From assembly GCA_030647905.1 (NCBI GenBank), contig JAUSJA010000029.1:43957-107956 (forward strand): 64,000 nucleotides of DNA, given 5' to 3'. Below are positions 55,389 through 64,000 of the stretch, in pieces; within the stretch, counting starts at the first letter, position 1, and the number at the start of each line of letters is the position of its first letter. Position numbers and translations under genes: made by a program. Source of the stretch: Gemmatimonadaceae bacterium (lineage in GTDB: Bacteria; Gemmatimonadota; Gemmatimonadetes; Gemmatimonadales; Gemmatimonadaceae). The notes beneath the pieces were generated by a model that worked only from the letters and a program-made list of their open reading frames with translations, did not search any database and was not told the DNA's origin.

Positions 55389-57208
55389 CAGTCGAAGGGA
55401 ATGGTGTTCTGCCATGCATCCTCGTCGAACCTCGGCTGCGCGGTCCTGGCGAGAATGAACGAGCCGATCACGAGATAGTCGAGATGCGTGCGCATGAAGC
55501 ACCGATAGGCATCGCCTGGCGTGCAGACGATCGGCTCGCCTCTCACGTTGAACGACGTGTTGACGAGCAGCGGACATCCGGTAATACGGTCGAACTCGGT
55601 GAGCAGCGCGTGATACAACGGAGACCGGTTGCCGCTCACCGTCTGGATACGCGCCGAATAATCGAGATGTGTCACCGCCGGAATGTCGGAGCGCGGAATG
55701 TTCAGCAGATCAATTCCCCACCGATTGGTTCCCTCGGGAAGCGGCAGCCGCCGTTCGCCTTTCACCGGCGCCACGATGAGCATGTAGGGAGATTCGCCAT
55801 CAAGATCGAAGTATTCGGACGCGCGCTCCTCGAGCACGCTTGGCGCGAACGGCCTGAAGCCTTCGCGGAACTTGATCTTCAGATTGATTAGCGCCTGCAT
55901 GCGCGCGCTGCGTGGGTCGGCGAGAATGCTGCGCCCTCCGAGGGCTCGCGGACCGAATTCCATCCGCCCCTGGAACCAGCCGACAACCTGCTCTTCAGCG
56001 AGCACGCATGCGGTGCGCTCGAGAAGCGCGCGCTCATCATACTTCTCGAAGACGGCGCCGCACTCCGCGAGCTCCGCCTCGATCTCGGCGTCCGTGAATT
56101 CAGGGCCGAGCTGTGCGCCGTGCATCGAGTCGGTCGCCCTCGCCGTGCGCGGGCTGTCGAGGTAGCGATGCCACCCCAGCAACGCCGCGCCCAGCGAGCC
56201 ACCCGCGTCTCCCGCCGCCGGCTGAATCCACACGCTCTCGAATGGGCTCTCGCGAAGAACGCGCCCGTTCGCGACCGCGTTGAGCGCCACTCCTCCGGCG
56301 AGGCATAACGATCGCGACCCCGTCTCACGGTGCGCTGTCTTCACCATGCGCAGCACGATTTCCTCGCAGACGTCCTGGACGCTTCGCGCGAGATCCATCT
56401 CACGCTGTGTCAGCGGCGACTCGGGCGCGCGCGGCGGCCCGCCGAAAATCTCGTCGAATGCCGGGCTCGTCATCGTGAGACCGCTCAGATAGTTGAAGTA
56501 GAGCTGGTCGAGCCGGAACGAGCCATCCTCCCGAAGGTCGAGCAGATGCCGGTAGATCGCATCCACGTACTTCGGCTGCCCGTACGGCGCGAGCCCCATC
56601 ACCTTGTACTCGCCCGAGTTGACCCTGAACCCCGTGTGGTACGTGAACGCGGAATACAGGAGACCCAGCGAATCAGGCCAGTGCAGCTCACGCGCGAGCC
56701 GGATGTCGCCACCTTCTCCACGGCCGATTGACGCCGTCGCCCATTCGCCTACTCCGTCTATGGTGAGTATCGCCGCTTCGTCGAATGGAGACGGATAGAA
56801 CGCGCTTGCCGCGTGCGATTCGTGATGCTCCGCATAAAGCACCTTGCCATCGAAGCCGCCGAGCCCATCGCGTATCGCGCGATCGGTGTAGAGCTTCTCC
56901 TTGAGCCAGAGGGGGCCGGCCTTGAGAAACGACGCGAACCCGCGCGGAGCGACACCGAGATACGTCTCGAGAATGCGCTCGAACTTGAGGAGCGGCTTGT
57001 CGTAGAACACCACCGCCTCGACTTCGCCGATCGCGATACCCGCCGTGCGCAGGCAGTACTCGGTCGCACGCGCCGGGAAGGCATCGTCACCCTTGTGTCG
57101 CGTGAATCTCTCTTCCTGCGCCGCTGCGATCACTTCCCCGTTCCGGAGCAGGCACGCAGCGCTGTCGTGGTAGAAGGCCGATACGCCGAGCAGGTGCCTG
57201 TCGCTCAA
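55388..57208 (-). CDS. NodU/CmcH family carbamoyltransferase
   Basis: 606 residues, full length. LLGVSAFYHDSAACLLRNG and YAEHHESHAASAFYPSPFD (metal-binding His) belong to the Kae1-like domain that makes carbamoyl-AMP; CLAGGVALNAVANG and GRMEFGPRALGGRSILADPR are also diagnostic. The C-terminal domain transfers carbamoyl to a hydroxyl, usually on a sugar. With SxtJ-like, DUF5989 and SGNH genes it forms a four-gene module. Confidence 0.95.
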   Translation of the reverse strand: MSDRHLLGVSAFYHDSAACLLRNGEVIAAAQEERFTRHKGDDAFPARATEYCLRTAGIAIGEVEAVVFYDKPLLKFERILETYLGVAPRGFASFLKAGPLWLKEKLYTDRAIRDGLGGFDGKVLYAEHHESHAASAFYPSPFDEAAILTIDGVGEWATASIGRGEGGDIRLARELHWPDSLGLLYSAFTYHTGFRVNSGEYKVMGLAPYGQPKYVDAIYRHLLDLREDGSFRLDQLYFNYLSGLTMTSPAFDEIFGGPPRAPESPLTQREMDLARSVQDVCEEIVLRMVKTAHRETGSRSLCLAGGVALNAVANGRVLRESPFESVWIQPAAGDAGGSLGAALLGWHRYLDSPRTARATDSMHGAQLGPEFTDAEIEAELAECGAVFEKYDERALLERTACVLAEEQVVGWFQGRMEFGPRALGGRSILADPRSARMQALINLKIKFREGFRPFAPSVLEERASEYFDLDGESPYMLIVAPVKGERRLPLPEGTNRWGIDLLNIPRSDIPAVTHLDYSARIQTVSGNRSPLYHALLTEFDRITGCPLLVNTSFNVRGEPIVCTPGDAYRCFMRTHLDYLVIGSFILARTAQPRFDEDAWQNTIPFD

Positions 57209-57333
57209 GCGCCGCGCGCCGCCATGCGGAAGGAATGCATGCGACGAAAGCTGTTCGCGCTCAACTCCCGCGCAAGCTTCCCGGCGAAGGCGGCGGGTTC
57301 ATGCGCGCCGTTCGTTCGATGGCGTAGGTCGGC

Positions 57334-57915
57334 TTACGCCGCCGCCGCGTCCACCGCCACGGCCGTGAACTCGGCATCTATCGAAAGCTTGATCTCGTCG
57401 CCGAGGACGAATCCGCCCGTCTCGAGCGCCTGGTTGTAGACCAGGCCGAAGTCGCGCCGGTCGAGCTTGCCCTTCGCGCTGAATCCCACTCGCGAATTGC
57501 CCCACGGATCGCGTGCAGTTCCCTCATTCGTCACGTCGAGCTTCAGCTCGCGCGTCACGCTGCGGATCGTGATGTCGCCATAAAGGGTGAAATCCGCGCC
57601 GACATCTCCGTCGATTCTCTTCCCGACGAACCGGATCGTCGGCCACTTCTCCGCGTCGAAGAAATCAGCCGAGCGAAGGTGCGCGTCACGCTGCTCCTGG
57701 CGGGTGTCCACGCTTGCCGTCGCGAGATCTACCTCGAGCTCGAACTGTCCGGGCTGCGCAAGGTCGCCCTTCAGAACGCCCGTGACGTCGGCGAAACCCC
57801 CTTTCACGGTGGCGATCATGAGGTGCTTGACGGCGAACTCGACGTTCGTGTGGGCGGGGTCAATCTGCCAAGTCGGAATTGCGTTGGCGGCAATGGGCTC
57901 AATTGTGGTGCTCAT
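57334..57915 (-). CDS. YceI family lipid-binding protein
   Basis: 193 residues without a signal peptide, so cytoplasmic, unlike E. coli YceI. WQIDPAHTNVEFAVKHLM, RDAHLRSADFFDAEKWPTI and VGFSAKGKLDRRDFGL are the lipocalin-like family motifs that hold polyisoprenoids. Divided by an 81-base gap from marR, which is probably its regulator. Confidence 0.93.
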   Translation of the reverse strand: MSTTIEPIAANAIPTWQIDPAHTNVEFAVKHLMIATVKGGFADVTGVLKGDLAQPGQFELEVDLATASVDTRQEQRDAHLRSADFFDAEKWPTIRFVGKRIDGDVGADFTLYGDITIRSVTRELKLDVTNEGTARDPWGNSRVGFSAKGKLDRRDFGLVYNQALETGGFVLGDEIKLSIDAEFTAVAVDAAAA

Positions 57916-57996
57916 TTGTCTGCTCCTGAATGGTTGAGTGATGATTTATCGGTGCCACGACTTTGCATATATGAAGCATCAAATCAAAAAAAGAGA

Positions 57997-58434
57997 TCAG
58001 CCCAGCGCTCCCAGGGCGGACTCGAGCGCGGCAAGTTCCGACGGCCGCACCAGCTCAGCGAGCTCGGACTGAACTCGTGACATTTCCGTCGCTCCCGCCA
58101 TCTGCTTCTGCACGCCGAGCTGCGTCAGCTCCGCCCGGACGCTGCGGCGATCTGCCGGATCATCCACCCGCCGCACCAGCCCGTCCGCCTCGAGTCGATC
58201 CACCAGCTGCGTGATGTTCGACCGGACGCAGCTTAGCCGCGCCGCGAGCTCGCTGAGCGTCACCGGCTCCCCTGCCTCGGCGAGCTTGGTCAACGCACTT
58301 TGCTTCGCCATGGACAAGCCAACAGTGCCAAGCGCCAATTCGAGGCGGTCGCCAACGACCTGCGCGGCATGCAGAATGGAGAAGGTGAAGTGAGTCGGAG
58401 CAACGGGTGTCGCCGGTTCCGGTTTGTCGTTCAT
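57997..58434 (-). CDS. MarR family transcriptional regulator
   Basis: 145 residues. Winged helix with LSMAKQSALTKLAEAGEPVTL, SELAARLSCVRSNITQLVDR and GLVRRVDDPADRRSVRAEL, including the D-x-R-S wing. Start at 58434. The single Cys in the recognition helix could sense oxidants. Upstream AT-rich sequences here and before yceI (near 57965-57985) share TGCA/TATAT elements that may be operators. Confidence 0.88.
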   Translation of the reverse strand: MNDKPEPATPVAPTHFTFSILHAAQVVGDRLELALGTVGLSMAKQSALTKLAEAGEPVTLSELAARLSCVRSNITQLVDRLEADGLVRRVDDPADRRSVRAELTQLGVQKQMAGATEMSRVQSELAELVRPSELAALESALGALG

Positions 58435-58465
58435 GTATGAATAATACAGTGCATTCACACCGCCG

Positions 58466-60283
58466 TCAAGACCCCTTGGTCGGCTTCCCTTTCCCCTTCG
58501 ATTTGCCAGTGGGACCCTCGAAGCGCTCCCGGCGAACGGTCACCCGCTTGCCCCGAATCTTCGCCCCTGCCATCGCTTCCACGACGATATCGGCGGCGGA
58601 TTCGGGGACCTCGACGAGCGAGAACCCATTTCCCATTTCGATGCTGCCGATGTCGCGACCGGGAATTCCTGCCTCATTGGCGATCGCGCCGACGAGATCC
58701 GCGGGCCTTATCCCGGCGGTGCGACCCAGTCCGATGTAGATCCGGGTCATCTTCGTCTTCCCGGCGGTCTTTCCGGCGGTCTTTCCGTCGGTCTTTCCGG
58801 CGGTCTTTCCGGCGGTCTTCTCGCTGGACCGCGGCCTGGCAGGGCTCGCGGCATGTCGCTCCGCTCGTGGCGACACGGATGCAGCGCGCCTGGCTTTGTC
58901 TCGCGGCGGTGCAACCGAAGCGATCTCCTCTTCGTTTTCGCGCGGATTTCCGCCCGCCTCGTGTGCCAGCTTCACCGCGGCAGCCGCGACGTCCATCACG
59001 TCGAGGTCTTCACCGAGTGATTCGACGATCGTGCGATACTGATCGAGGGAGCCGTCTTCCACCGCCTGGCGCACTGCGGCGCGTGTCTTCTCGAGCCGGC
59101 GTGAGCGGAGATCCACGACGGTTGGCACCGGCTCTATTCGAATCTTCTGCCGCGTATGCTGTTCGATAGTGCGCAGCATCCGTGACTCGCGCGGCTCGGC
59201 GAGGGTGATCGCCACGCCCTCGCGGCCGGCGCGGCCGGTCCGCCCGATGCGATGCACATATGCATCCGGCGCCGAGGGTACGTCGAAGTTCACGACGTGG
59301 GAGAGGTGGCCAATGTCCAGACCGCGCGCGGCGACGTCGGTGGCGACGAGAAGATCCAATCCTCCTTCGCGAAATCGGCGCATCACGCGATCCCGCTGCT
59401 CCTGCGACAGGCCGCCATGAAGCGCTTCCGCGCGGTAGCCGCGCCCGTTCAGCGTCTCGGTCAGCTCATCCACCTCGGTTCGCGTACGGCAGAAAACGAG
59501 AGCAGATGCGGGATTCTCGATGTCGAGAATGCGTCCGAGGGCGGCGGGCTTCTGTTGCCGCTGCACCATGTACGCGACTTGCCTCACACGCGGCACCGTC
59601 CCCGCTTCCGCGCGGTCCGGCTCGATCCGCACGTTGACGGGGTCCTTCAGGTGCCGCTTCGCGATCGCCCTGATTCGAGGCGCGAGAGTGGCCGAAAAGA
59701 GCGCGGTCTGCCGCGGCGTCGGTGCAGCTTCGAGTATCGCGTCGAGGTCTTCAGCGAATCCCATGTCGAGCATCTCGTCGGCTTCGTCGAGGACGACCGT
59801 GCGCAGCTTCGAGAGATCGAGTGTCGAGCGACGGATGTGATCGAGAGCCCGGCCCGGCGTCGCGACAACGACGTCCACTCCGCGCCGAAGAACGGTCAGC
59901 TGCTGATGAATTGATTGACCGCCATACACCGGAAGCACGCGAGCTCCGACCGGCTTGCCGTACTTGTGAATGGCCTCGGCGACCTGCATCGCCAGCTCGC
60001 GCGTGGGAACCAGGATGAGAGCGCTGATGCGCTCACCTCCCCGTCTCCGGTCGGGATCGCCGGCGAGATGCTCGAGAATCGGCAGCGCAAACGCGGCTGT
60101 CTTGCCGGTGCCGGTTGCGGCCTGGCCAAGGAGGTCCCTCCCGGCGATCAGCGGGGGAATGGCCTCTTTTTGAATGGGTGTCGGCTCTTCGTAGCCAAGC
60201 GACGCGAGGGCGCGGCCGATGGGCTCGCTGATTCCGAGCTCGCCGAAACCGTCGGCTGGGGTGCTCGATTCTGTATTGGACAC
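58466..60283 (-). CDS. DEAD-box RNA helicase, DeaD/CsdA type
   Basis: 605 residues from GTG 60283, with GAGGAGAG upstream. Q-motif EEPTPIQKEAIPPLIAGRD, AATGTGKTAAF (Walker A), VLDEADEMLDMGF, SATLAPRI and YVHRIGRTGRAGREG are all present. A long basic linker carries five KTAG/KTDG repeats, then a DbpA-like RNA-binding domain (RIYIGLGRTAGIRPADLVGAI). Ribosome assembly and cold-shock RNA unwinding are likely. No regulation visible. Confidence 0.94.
   Translation of the reverse strand: MSNTESSTPADGFGELGISEPIGRALASLGYEEPTPIQKEAIPPLIAGRDLLGQAATGTGKTAAFALPILEHLAGDPDRRRGGERISALILVPTRELAMQVAEAIHKYGKPVGARVLPVYGGQSIHQQLTVLRRGVDVVVATPGRALDHIRRSTLDLSKLRTVVLDEADEMLDMGFAEDLDAILEAAPTPRQTALFSATLAPRIRAIAKRHLKDPVNVRIEPDRAEAGTVPRVRQVAYMVQRQQKPAALGRILDIENPASALVFCRTRTEVDELTETLNGRGYRAEALHGGLSQEQRDRVMRRFREGGLDLLVATDVAARGLDIGHLSHVVNFDVPSAPDAYVHRIGRTGRAGREGVAITLAEPRESRMLRTIEQHTRQKIRIEPVPTVVDLRSRRLEKTRAAVRQAVEDGSLDQYRTIVESLGEDLDVMDVAAAAVKLAHEAGGNPRENEEEIASVAPPRDKARRAASVSPRAERHAASPARPRSSEKTAGKTAGKTDGKTAGKTAGKTKMTRIYIGLGRTAGIRPADLVGAIANEAGIPGRDIGSIEMGNGFSLVEVPESAADIVVEAMAGAKIRGKRVTVRRERFEGPTGKSKGKGKPTKGS
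58761..58820 (-). repeat. Five 12-bp tandem repeats in the helicase linker
   Basis: Unit CCGGCGGTCTTT (plus strand) repeats five times in phase, one copy with a T for G and the last ending in C. Encodes (K-T-A-G)n with one K-T-D-G. Copy number probably varies between strains. Confidence 0.9.
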
Positions 60284-60402
60284 TCGAAGCACTCTCCTCG
60301 GGGGGCGTCGCTGCAAACTCAACTGCAATCTAAGCGGGCCCGGCAGCGAGGAGTCGCGCTCCGCGTATTTCACCGACGCGGCGGTGGATCACCAACCCGG
60401 AA

Positions 60403-61797
60403 ATGAAGATGGCAGGTAGCGTGAGCAGAGGCGTTGCGATACCCTACCGACATCACGCGGCTATCCGCTCCGGGCTCATGATGGTCCTCTCTACGACACA
60501 AGACGCGGCGATTCCTGCAAGCCTCCGGCTTCGGAGAGAGCGTGCGGAGCGCGTCATGAATGCGCTTCGCGGCGCAATTCTCGTCCTGCTGGCGATCGCT
60601 GCGCTCGCGTATGCACCCGCGCTCGCCCCGGAGCTGGAGCGCGTCAATGCACTGCTCCTCGTTCCGACTCTCACGTGGACGCTGGCCCAGTACCTCATCT
60701 GGTACCGGAACCCGCAGCTTCCTGAATGGCTGCCGATGACGAACGCGATCGTTGATGTCACGGCCGTGACCGGAATCATCGCCGGTTACGCAGTCGCGGG
60801 CTCCGGCACTCTTGCGTTGCGGTCGCCCATCTTCATGATGTATTTCGTCGTGCTGGCGGCGCGGCCGGTGGCGTCATCGGTCCGCAAGACGGCGCTCGTC
60901 GCCATTCTCGTATTCGCCGAGTACGCTGCGCTCTTCGCCTGGCTGCTCGCGACAGATCGAATCGATCCGATTGTCAACCCGGTGATAGCGGTCGCCGCCG
61001 GCAGGCTGTCATATCTCGACGAAGGCGCATGCCTGATGCTGCTGGCGATAGCGGGCGGTGTGGCCACCTACGCGACTTCATGGGTCGAGCGTCTCGTAAT
61101 TGAGTCAGCGACTGAATCGGCGGAGCGCCACCGGGTCGCGACGAGACTCGTGCAGGCGCAGCTTGATACGCTGCGGCTGCAGCTGAGCCCGCACTTCCTC
61201 TTCAATGCGTTGAACAGCGCGATGGCCCTCATCGCGACGAACTCGAAAGGGGCCGAGCGGATGCTCGCCGAGATCAGCGACTTCCTGCGCTCAGTACTCC
61301 ACAGCTCGACGGAGCCGGAGGTGACAGTGGACCGGGAGCTGGCGCTGCTTCAGAACTACGTCGAGATCCAGCGCGTGCGATTCGGCGACAAGCTGATCGC
61401 GACATTCGACGTTGACGAGTCCGTGCGCCAGGCGATGGTGCCGAGCCTCCTCCTCCAGCCCCTCGTTGAAAATTCGATACGGCATGGGATCGGTCCGCGG
61501 GCTGCGGGCGGCAAGATCGCGGTGTGCGTTCGTCCCAAAGGCGACATGCTGCGGATAGACGTCGTGGACGATGGCGTCGGCCTGCCTTCCCGGCGCGCGC
61601 GGGAAAAACAGCGGGGACCCGGGTTGGGGCTCGCCAACACCGCGACACGTCTCAACCACCTTTACGGTGAGCGGCACACGTTCGAGACGGGGCCCGGCAC
61701 CAATGGCGGCTTCGCGGTGCACCTGTCGCTTCCGCTCAAGCTTTCCCGTGCGACGAGCGCGCACGAACTTCACGGTATGGAGGAAGTGACGGCGTGA
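60403..61797 (+). CDS. LytS-type sensor histidine kinase
   Basis: 464 residues. Five or six membrane helices in the first 230 residues (start from 60403, with Mets at 60478 and 60481 as alternatives), then LQLSPHFLFNALNSAMALI with the phosphorylated His of the LytS/HisKA_7 family, and an ATPase with LLLQPLVENSIRHGIGP and VVDDGVGLP, PGLGLANTATRL. GTGA overlap with the response regulator. The signal is not known. Confidence 0.9.
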   Translation: MKMAGSVSRGVAIPYRHHAAIRSGLMMVLSTTQDAAIPASLRLRRERAERVMNALRGAILVLLAIAALAYAPALAPELERVNALLLVPTLTWTLAQYLIWYRNPQLPEWLPMTNAIVDVTAVTGIIAGYAVAGSGTLALRSPIFMMYFVVLAARPVASSVRKTALVAILVFAEYAALFAWLLATDRIDPIVNPVIAVAAGRLSYLDEGACLMLLAIAGGVATYATSWVERLVIESATESAERHRVATRLVQAQLDTLRLQLSPHFLFNALNSAMALIATNSKGAERMLAEISDFLRSVLHSSTEPEVTVDRELALLQNYVEIQRVRFGDKLIATFDVDESVRQAMVPSLLLQPLVENSIRHGIGPRAAGGKIAVCVRPKGDMLRIDVVDDGVGLPSRRAREKQRGPGLGLANTATRLNHLYGERHTFETGPGTNGGFAVHLSLPLKLSRATSAHELHGMEEVTA

Positions 61798-62582
61798 CAT
61801 CGGTTCCAGCTACTGCAGCCATCCGGATAATCATCGTGGACGACGAGGACCTCGCGAGGCAGCGGCTGCGCATGCTCCTCGCGAAGCGTCCGGACTTTGA
61901 GCTGGTGGGCGAGTGCGCGACGGGGACGGACGCGGTGCGGACGATCCGCTCGATCAAGCCGGACATGGTGCTGCTCGACGTGCAGATGCCGGAGCTCGAC
62001 GGGTTCGACGTCATCAGCGAGATCGGCGCGCAGAACATGCCGCCGGTGATATTCGCGACCGCGTTCGACGATTACGCAGTGGACGCGTTCGAGGTGGGTG
62101 CAGCGGATTATCTCCTGAAGCCGGTGGACGAGGACCGGTTCAATCGCACGCTGGACAGGGCCGCCCGGCGGTTTCGCGAGGCCGGTGACGGCTCGACCGC
62201 GGCGCAAATGTCCGCGATTCTCCGGAAAATCTCGGCGCTCTCACCGTCCAGCACGCGGTTCGCCGTGAAGGTGCACGGAAAGGTGCTGTTTCTCGATCCC
62301 GCGGAGATCTACTGGATTCAGGCGCGGGACGACGTGGCGCGCGTGCATCTCGTCGACTCCGCATACGACGTGCGCGAGCCCCTCAGCCACCTCGAGGCGC
62401 GGCTCCCCGCCGGGTCGTTTCTCCGAGTGCACCGCTCTGTCATCGTGAATACCGCGCACATCCGGGCCGCGGAACCGTTCGACCAGGGTGACCAGATGCT
62501 GATCCTGCGGAACGGCAAGCGCATCACGACCGGCAGGAGCTTCCGCAAGATTGTCCAGGATTTTCTGCGCGGCGCAACCTGA
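61794..62582 (+). CDS. LytTR family response regulator
   Basis: 262 residues from GTG. Receiver domain IIIVDDEDLARQRLR with VLLDVQMPELDGFD (phosphorylated Asp), TAFDDYAVDAFEVGAADYLLKPV; the C-terminal LytTR DNA-binding domain has YWIQARDDVARVHL and FLRVHRSVIVNTAHI. Targets are not evident; no LytTR repeats were seen nearby, but I could not search exhaustively. Confidence 0.93.
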   Translation: MTSVPATAAIRIIIVDDEDLARQRLRMLLAKRPDFELVGECATGTDAVRTIRSIKPDMVLLDVQMPELDGFDVISEIGAQNMPPVIFATAFDDYAVDAFEVGAADYLLKPVDEDRFNRTLDRAARRFREAGDGSTAAQMSAILRKISALSPSSTRFAVKVHGKVLFLDPAEIYWIQARDDVARVHLVDSAYDVREPLSHLEARLPAGSFLRVHRSVIVNTAHIRAAEPFDQGDQMLILRNGKRITTGRSFRKIVQDFLRGAT

Positions 62583-62612
62583 CGCTCATCCTGACGCTCA
62601 CCCTGATCAATT

Positions 62613-62936
62613 TCAGCTTAAAGCCTGATTCAGAGGGCCTCTGGTGATCGCGCTGTGGTCTCCCATCACGTCGAATAACTTTGCGGTAATGTTGCTGATG
62701 GCTGGGCTCGACTTGAGAGCCGCGACGATCGGCCCGGCCATATAAGACTCCGCTGCAGCTTTGCTTTCGAAAAGGTAGATACCACCGGCCTCGTTTTCTG
62801 CCTCATTCATCAACCAGACCTTCCAGCGGAGACCGGGCAAGTCCGCAATCGGTTGTGCCACGTCGAGCCACGCTGCTGCCAAGTCGGCGCGCGGGATGCT
62901 GAACTTGAGATTCACCTGCAGTATTTGCTGTGGCAT
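62613..62936 (-). CDS. YdhR-like putative monooxygenase
   Basis: 107 residues starting MPQQILQVNLKFSIPR, with GGAGA seven bases upstream, a strong ribosome site inside a longer ORF. VWLMNEAENEAGGIYLFE and the dimeric ferredoxin-like fold pattern match the YdhR mono-oxygenase family. The longer frame simply continues into the lipoprotein gene without a stop, so it may also be made as a fusion. Confidence 0.78.
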   Translation of the reverse strand: MPQQILQVNLKFSIPRADLAAAWLDVAQPIADLPGLRWKVWLMNEAENEAGGIYLFESKAAAESYMAGPIVAALKSSPAISNITAKLFDVMGDHSAITRGPLNQALS

Positions 62937-63569
62937 TCGGTTCTCCTGTTGTTTGGTACTGCCGATTGGATGCACATCTGTTAATCGGGCCGACGCGGCG
63001 ACAGGCACCATGAGGTGCTCATACGGCGTTCCTGGCCACATGACGAACGGCTGCCCCGGATTGGTCGGCTCGCGCGGGTGCCCTTGGAGCATCCCGCGCG
63101 TGTTCAAGATCATCAGCGCCGGTCCAGTCTGGACGCCCGGTGTACCTGGCACCGTTGCGGCATGGGGATCGGCATTGCTTTGCGTCCAACTGCTCTGGAG
63201 CATGTACGCGATCCCGATCGGAAGATTTGGAGCGGGACTCTGATTCGACATCCATGCCTGTGCCCACGCAAGGCCTGCCTGATCGAAGCACATAGGTGCG
63301 TTGCCCGGGGTGGTCGGATCATCAGGGAAGCAGGTGAACTCTCCCGAACCCTTTCGCACGGTGCGCATCTGCCCCTTGCTGTCGGACGCGATCACTGTCG
63401 CGGTGCGCGCAATCGCCTCAGGGGCCGCAGACGTCGCATTGGCGATCAGGGCAGCATCGCCTGCCGGTACATCGATCGGCCTGGCAGGCGTGACTTGCGC
63501 GCTTGGCACACAGGCGCCAAGCGAGAGGAGCAGGACGGAGAGAGCTGGTAGTGCGGTCGACCGGAACAT
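62937..63569 (-). CDS. Lipoprotein of unknown function, reading through into the YdhR-like gene
   Basis: About 211 residues before the YdhR start. Signal and lipobox LSLGAC near residue 20; GGAGG precedes ATG 63569. FPDDPTTPGNAPMCFDQAG, SNADPHAATVPGTPG and MWPGTPYEHLMVPV are a recognisable secreted family of unknown role. The expected stop soon after MVPV is missing, and low-complexity sequence fills the space to the next start, so the 318-residue ORF at 62613-63569 looks like loss of a stop codon. Confidence 0.65.
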
Positions 63570-63720
63570 AGGACAGGACCTCCACAATGTGAATTGCCTA
63601 CAAGGGAAAGCGCCGCAGGCGAACGGCTTTCGAGGCCTAGCATTAAAGCATCACTCGCATAAGGGCTGCCATGGCCATGTTTCGCCGGGGCCTTGGACGG
63701 CAAGGGGGCGGGCGAGCTTC

Positions 63721-63953
63721 GTAGTGGGTCAGTTTCGAGTTGGCAGGATGGAGGCGAGCCGCCCTGCTTGCCACGGAGACACGAAGACACGGTGAAAAAC
63801 GCTTTAGAGGGAAAGGCGCTTCATTCCGTTAATGAGAGTGCTCGAGTTCCCAGCAAAGACAATCTTCGTATGTCGATTCCAGCAATCCCAACAACCGTTT
63901 TCCTCCGTGTGCTTCGTGGCAAGTGCAGAGACATGGCTAAACTGACCCACTAC
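63721..63953. mobile_element. MITE-like element with 15-bp terminal inverted repeats
   Basis: GTAGTGGGTCAGTTT (63721-63735) and its exact complement (63939-63953) bound 233 bases. Inside, a second, imperfect inverted pair (63767-63796 and 63898-63923) carries the CCACGGAGACACGAAGACACGG type of sequence seen in bacterial intergenic repeats. A 61-codon minus ORF (63804-63989) spans it but has no recognisable domain. No transposase. Flanks 63570-63720 and 63954-64000 show nothing else. Confidence 0.6.
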
Positions 63954-64000
63954 CCGCCGCTCCGATGCCGGCGCAGCCCCAATCCTCACAGAGACAGGGC

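Noticed and set aside
63804..63989. 61-codon ORF in the MITE-like element as a gene
   Set aside because: Spans the inverted repeats and shows no domain or ribosome site.
1..64000. CRISPR arrays, rRNA genes or a replication origin
   Set aside because: No regular spacer repeats, rRNA-like stretches or dnaA-box clusters were seen on reading.

Overview
The window is GC-rich bacterial chromosome with dense, mostly minus-strand operons, short gene gaps and many ATGA or GTGA stop/start overlaps. Gene content and style (ACR3, RtcB/archease, GntZ-type 6-phosphogluconate dehydrogenase, recN-nadK-dxs-ispA-xseB, hpt-ftsH-folP, many secreted lipoproteins, M13 peptidase) fit a soil-type diderm; Gemmatimonadota is my best guess, by inference only.

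Region by region. 1-1.1 kb: end of an alpha/beta hydrolase and a CBS-pair protein. 1.2-13.9 kb: one long minus-strand run, dapE-like, asd, lysC, dapB, dapA, dapD, aroA, GT4 glycosyltransferase, YfhO-like membrane protein, GT2 glycosyltransferase, cmk. It takes aspartate to late diaminopimelate intermediates and adds aromatic, surface-glycan and nucleotide functions. 14.1-17.2 kb: a transglutaminase-like lipoprotein and a von Willebrand A protein that look like one gene split by a lost G. 17.2-19.15 kb: a decayed island beside tRNA-Leu(UAA), with a broken integron-type integrase, an attC-like folded site, an intact mazEF pair, a higB/higA hybrid and a SIR2-like fragment. This is the most unusual part of the window. 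19.3-26.7 kb: xseB, ispA, dxs, nadK, recN and a glycosidase-like protein, all minus. 26.7-29.4 kb: a SahR-like ArsR-methyltransferase regulator and ahcY, with a perfect 24-bp palindrome over the promoter and start codon, ended by a strong terminator. 29.4-31.3 kb: RtcB RNA ligase and archease.

31.5-35.4 kb, plus strand: remnant of an acyl-carrier/PlsC fusion protein, a helix-hairpin-helix protein, then arsR, acr3 and a metallophosphatase that seems to have lost its catalytic centre. 35.4-41.5 kb: tilS, hpt, ftsH, folP and a DUF2723 membrane protein. 41.7-60.3 kb: a long series of minus-strand genes: DEAD-box helicase, MarR and YceI; carbamoyltransferase, SxtJ-like, DUF5989 and SGNH/TPR module; SodC; a conserved unknown; fumarylacetoacetase; SET methyltransferase; M13 peptidase; ApaG; cyclase; gnd, zwf and a lytic transglycosylase. 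60.4-62.6 kb: LytS/LytTR two-component system. 62.6-64 kb: a lipoprotein ORF running into a YdhR-like ORF, and a 233-bp MITE-like element.

A recurring theme is genes joined or shortened at very short repeats (higB/higA, integrase/lipoprotein, ACP/PlsC, metallophosphatase), suggesting deletion-driven decay of accessory DNA. Positions and starts were worked out by reading; no database search was possible.
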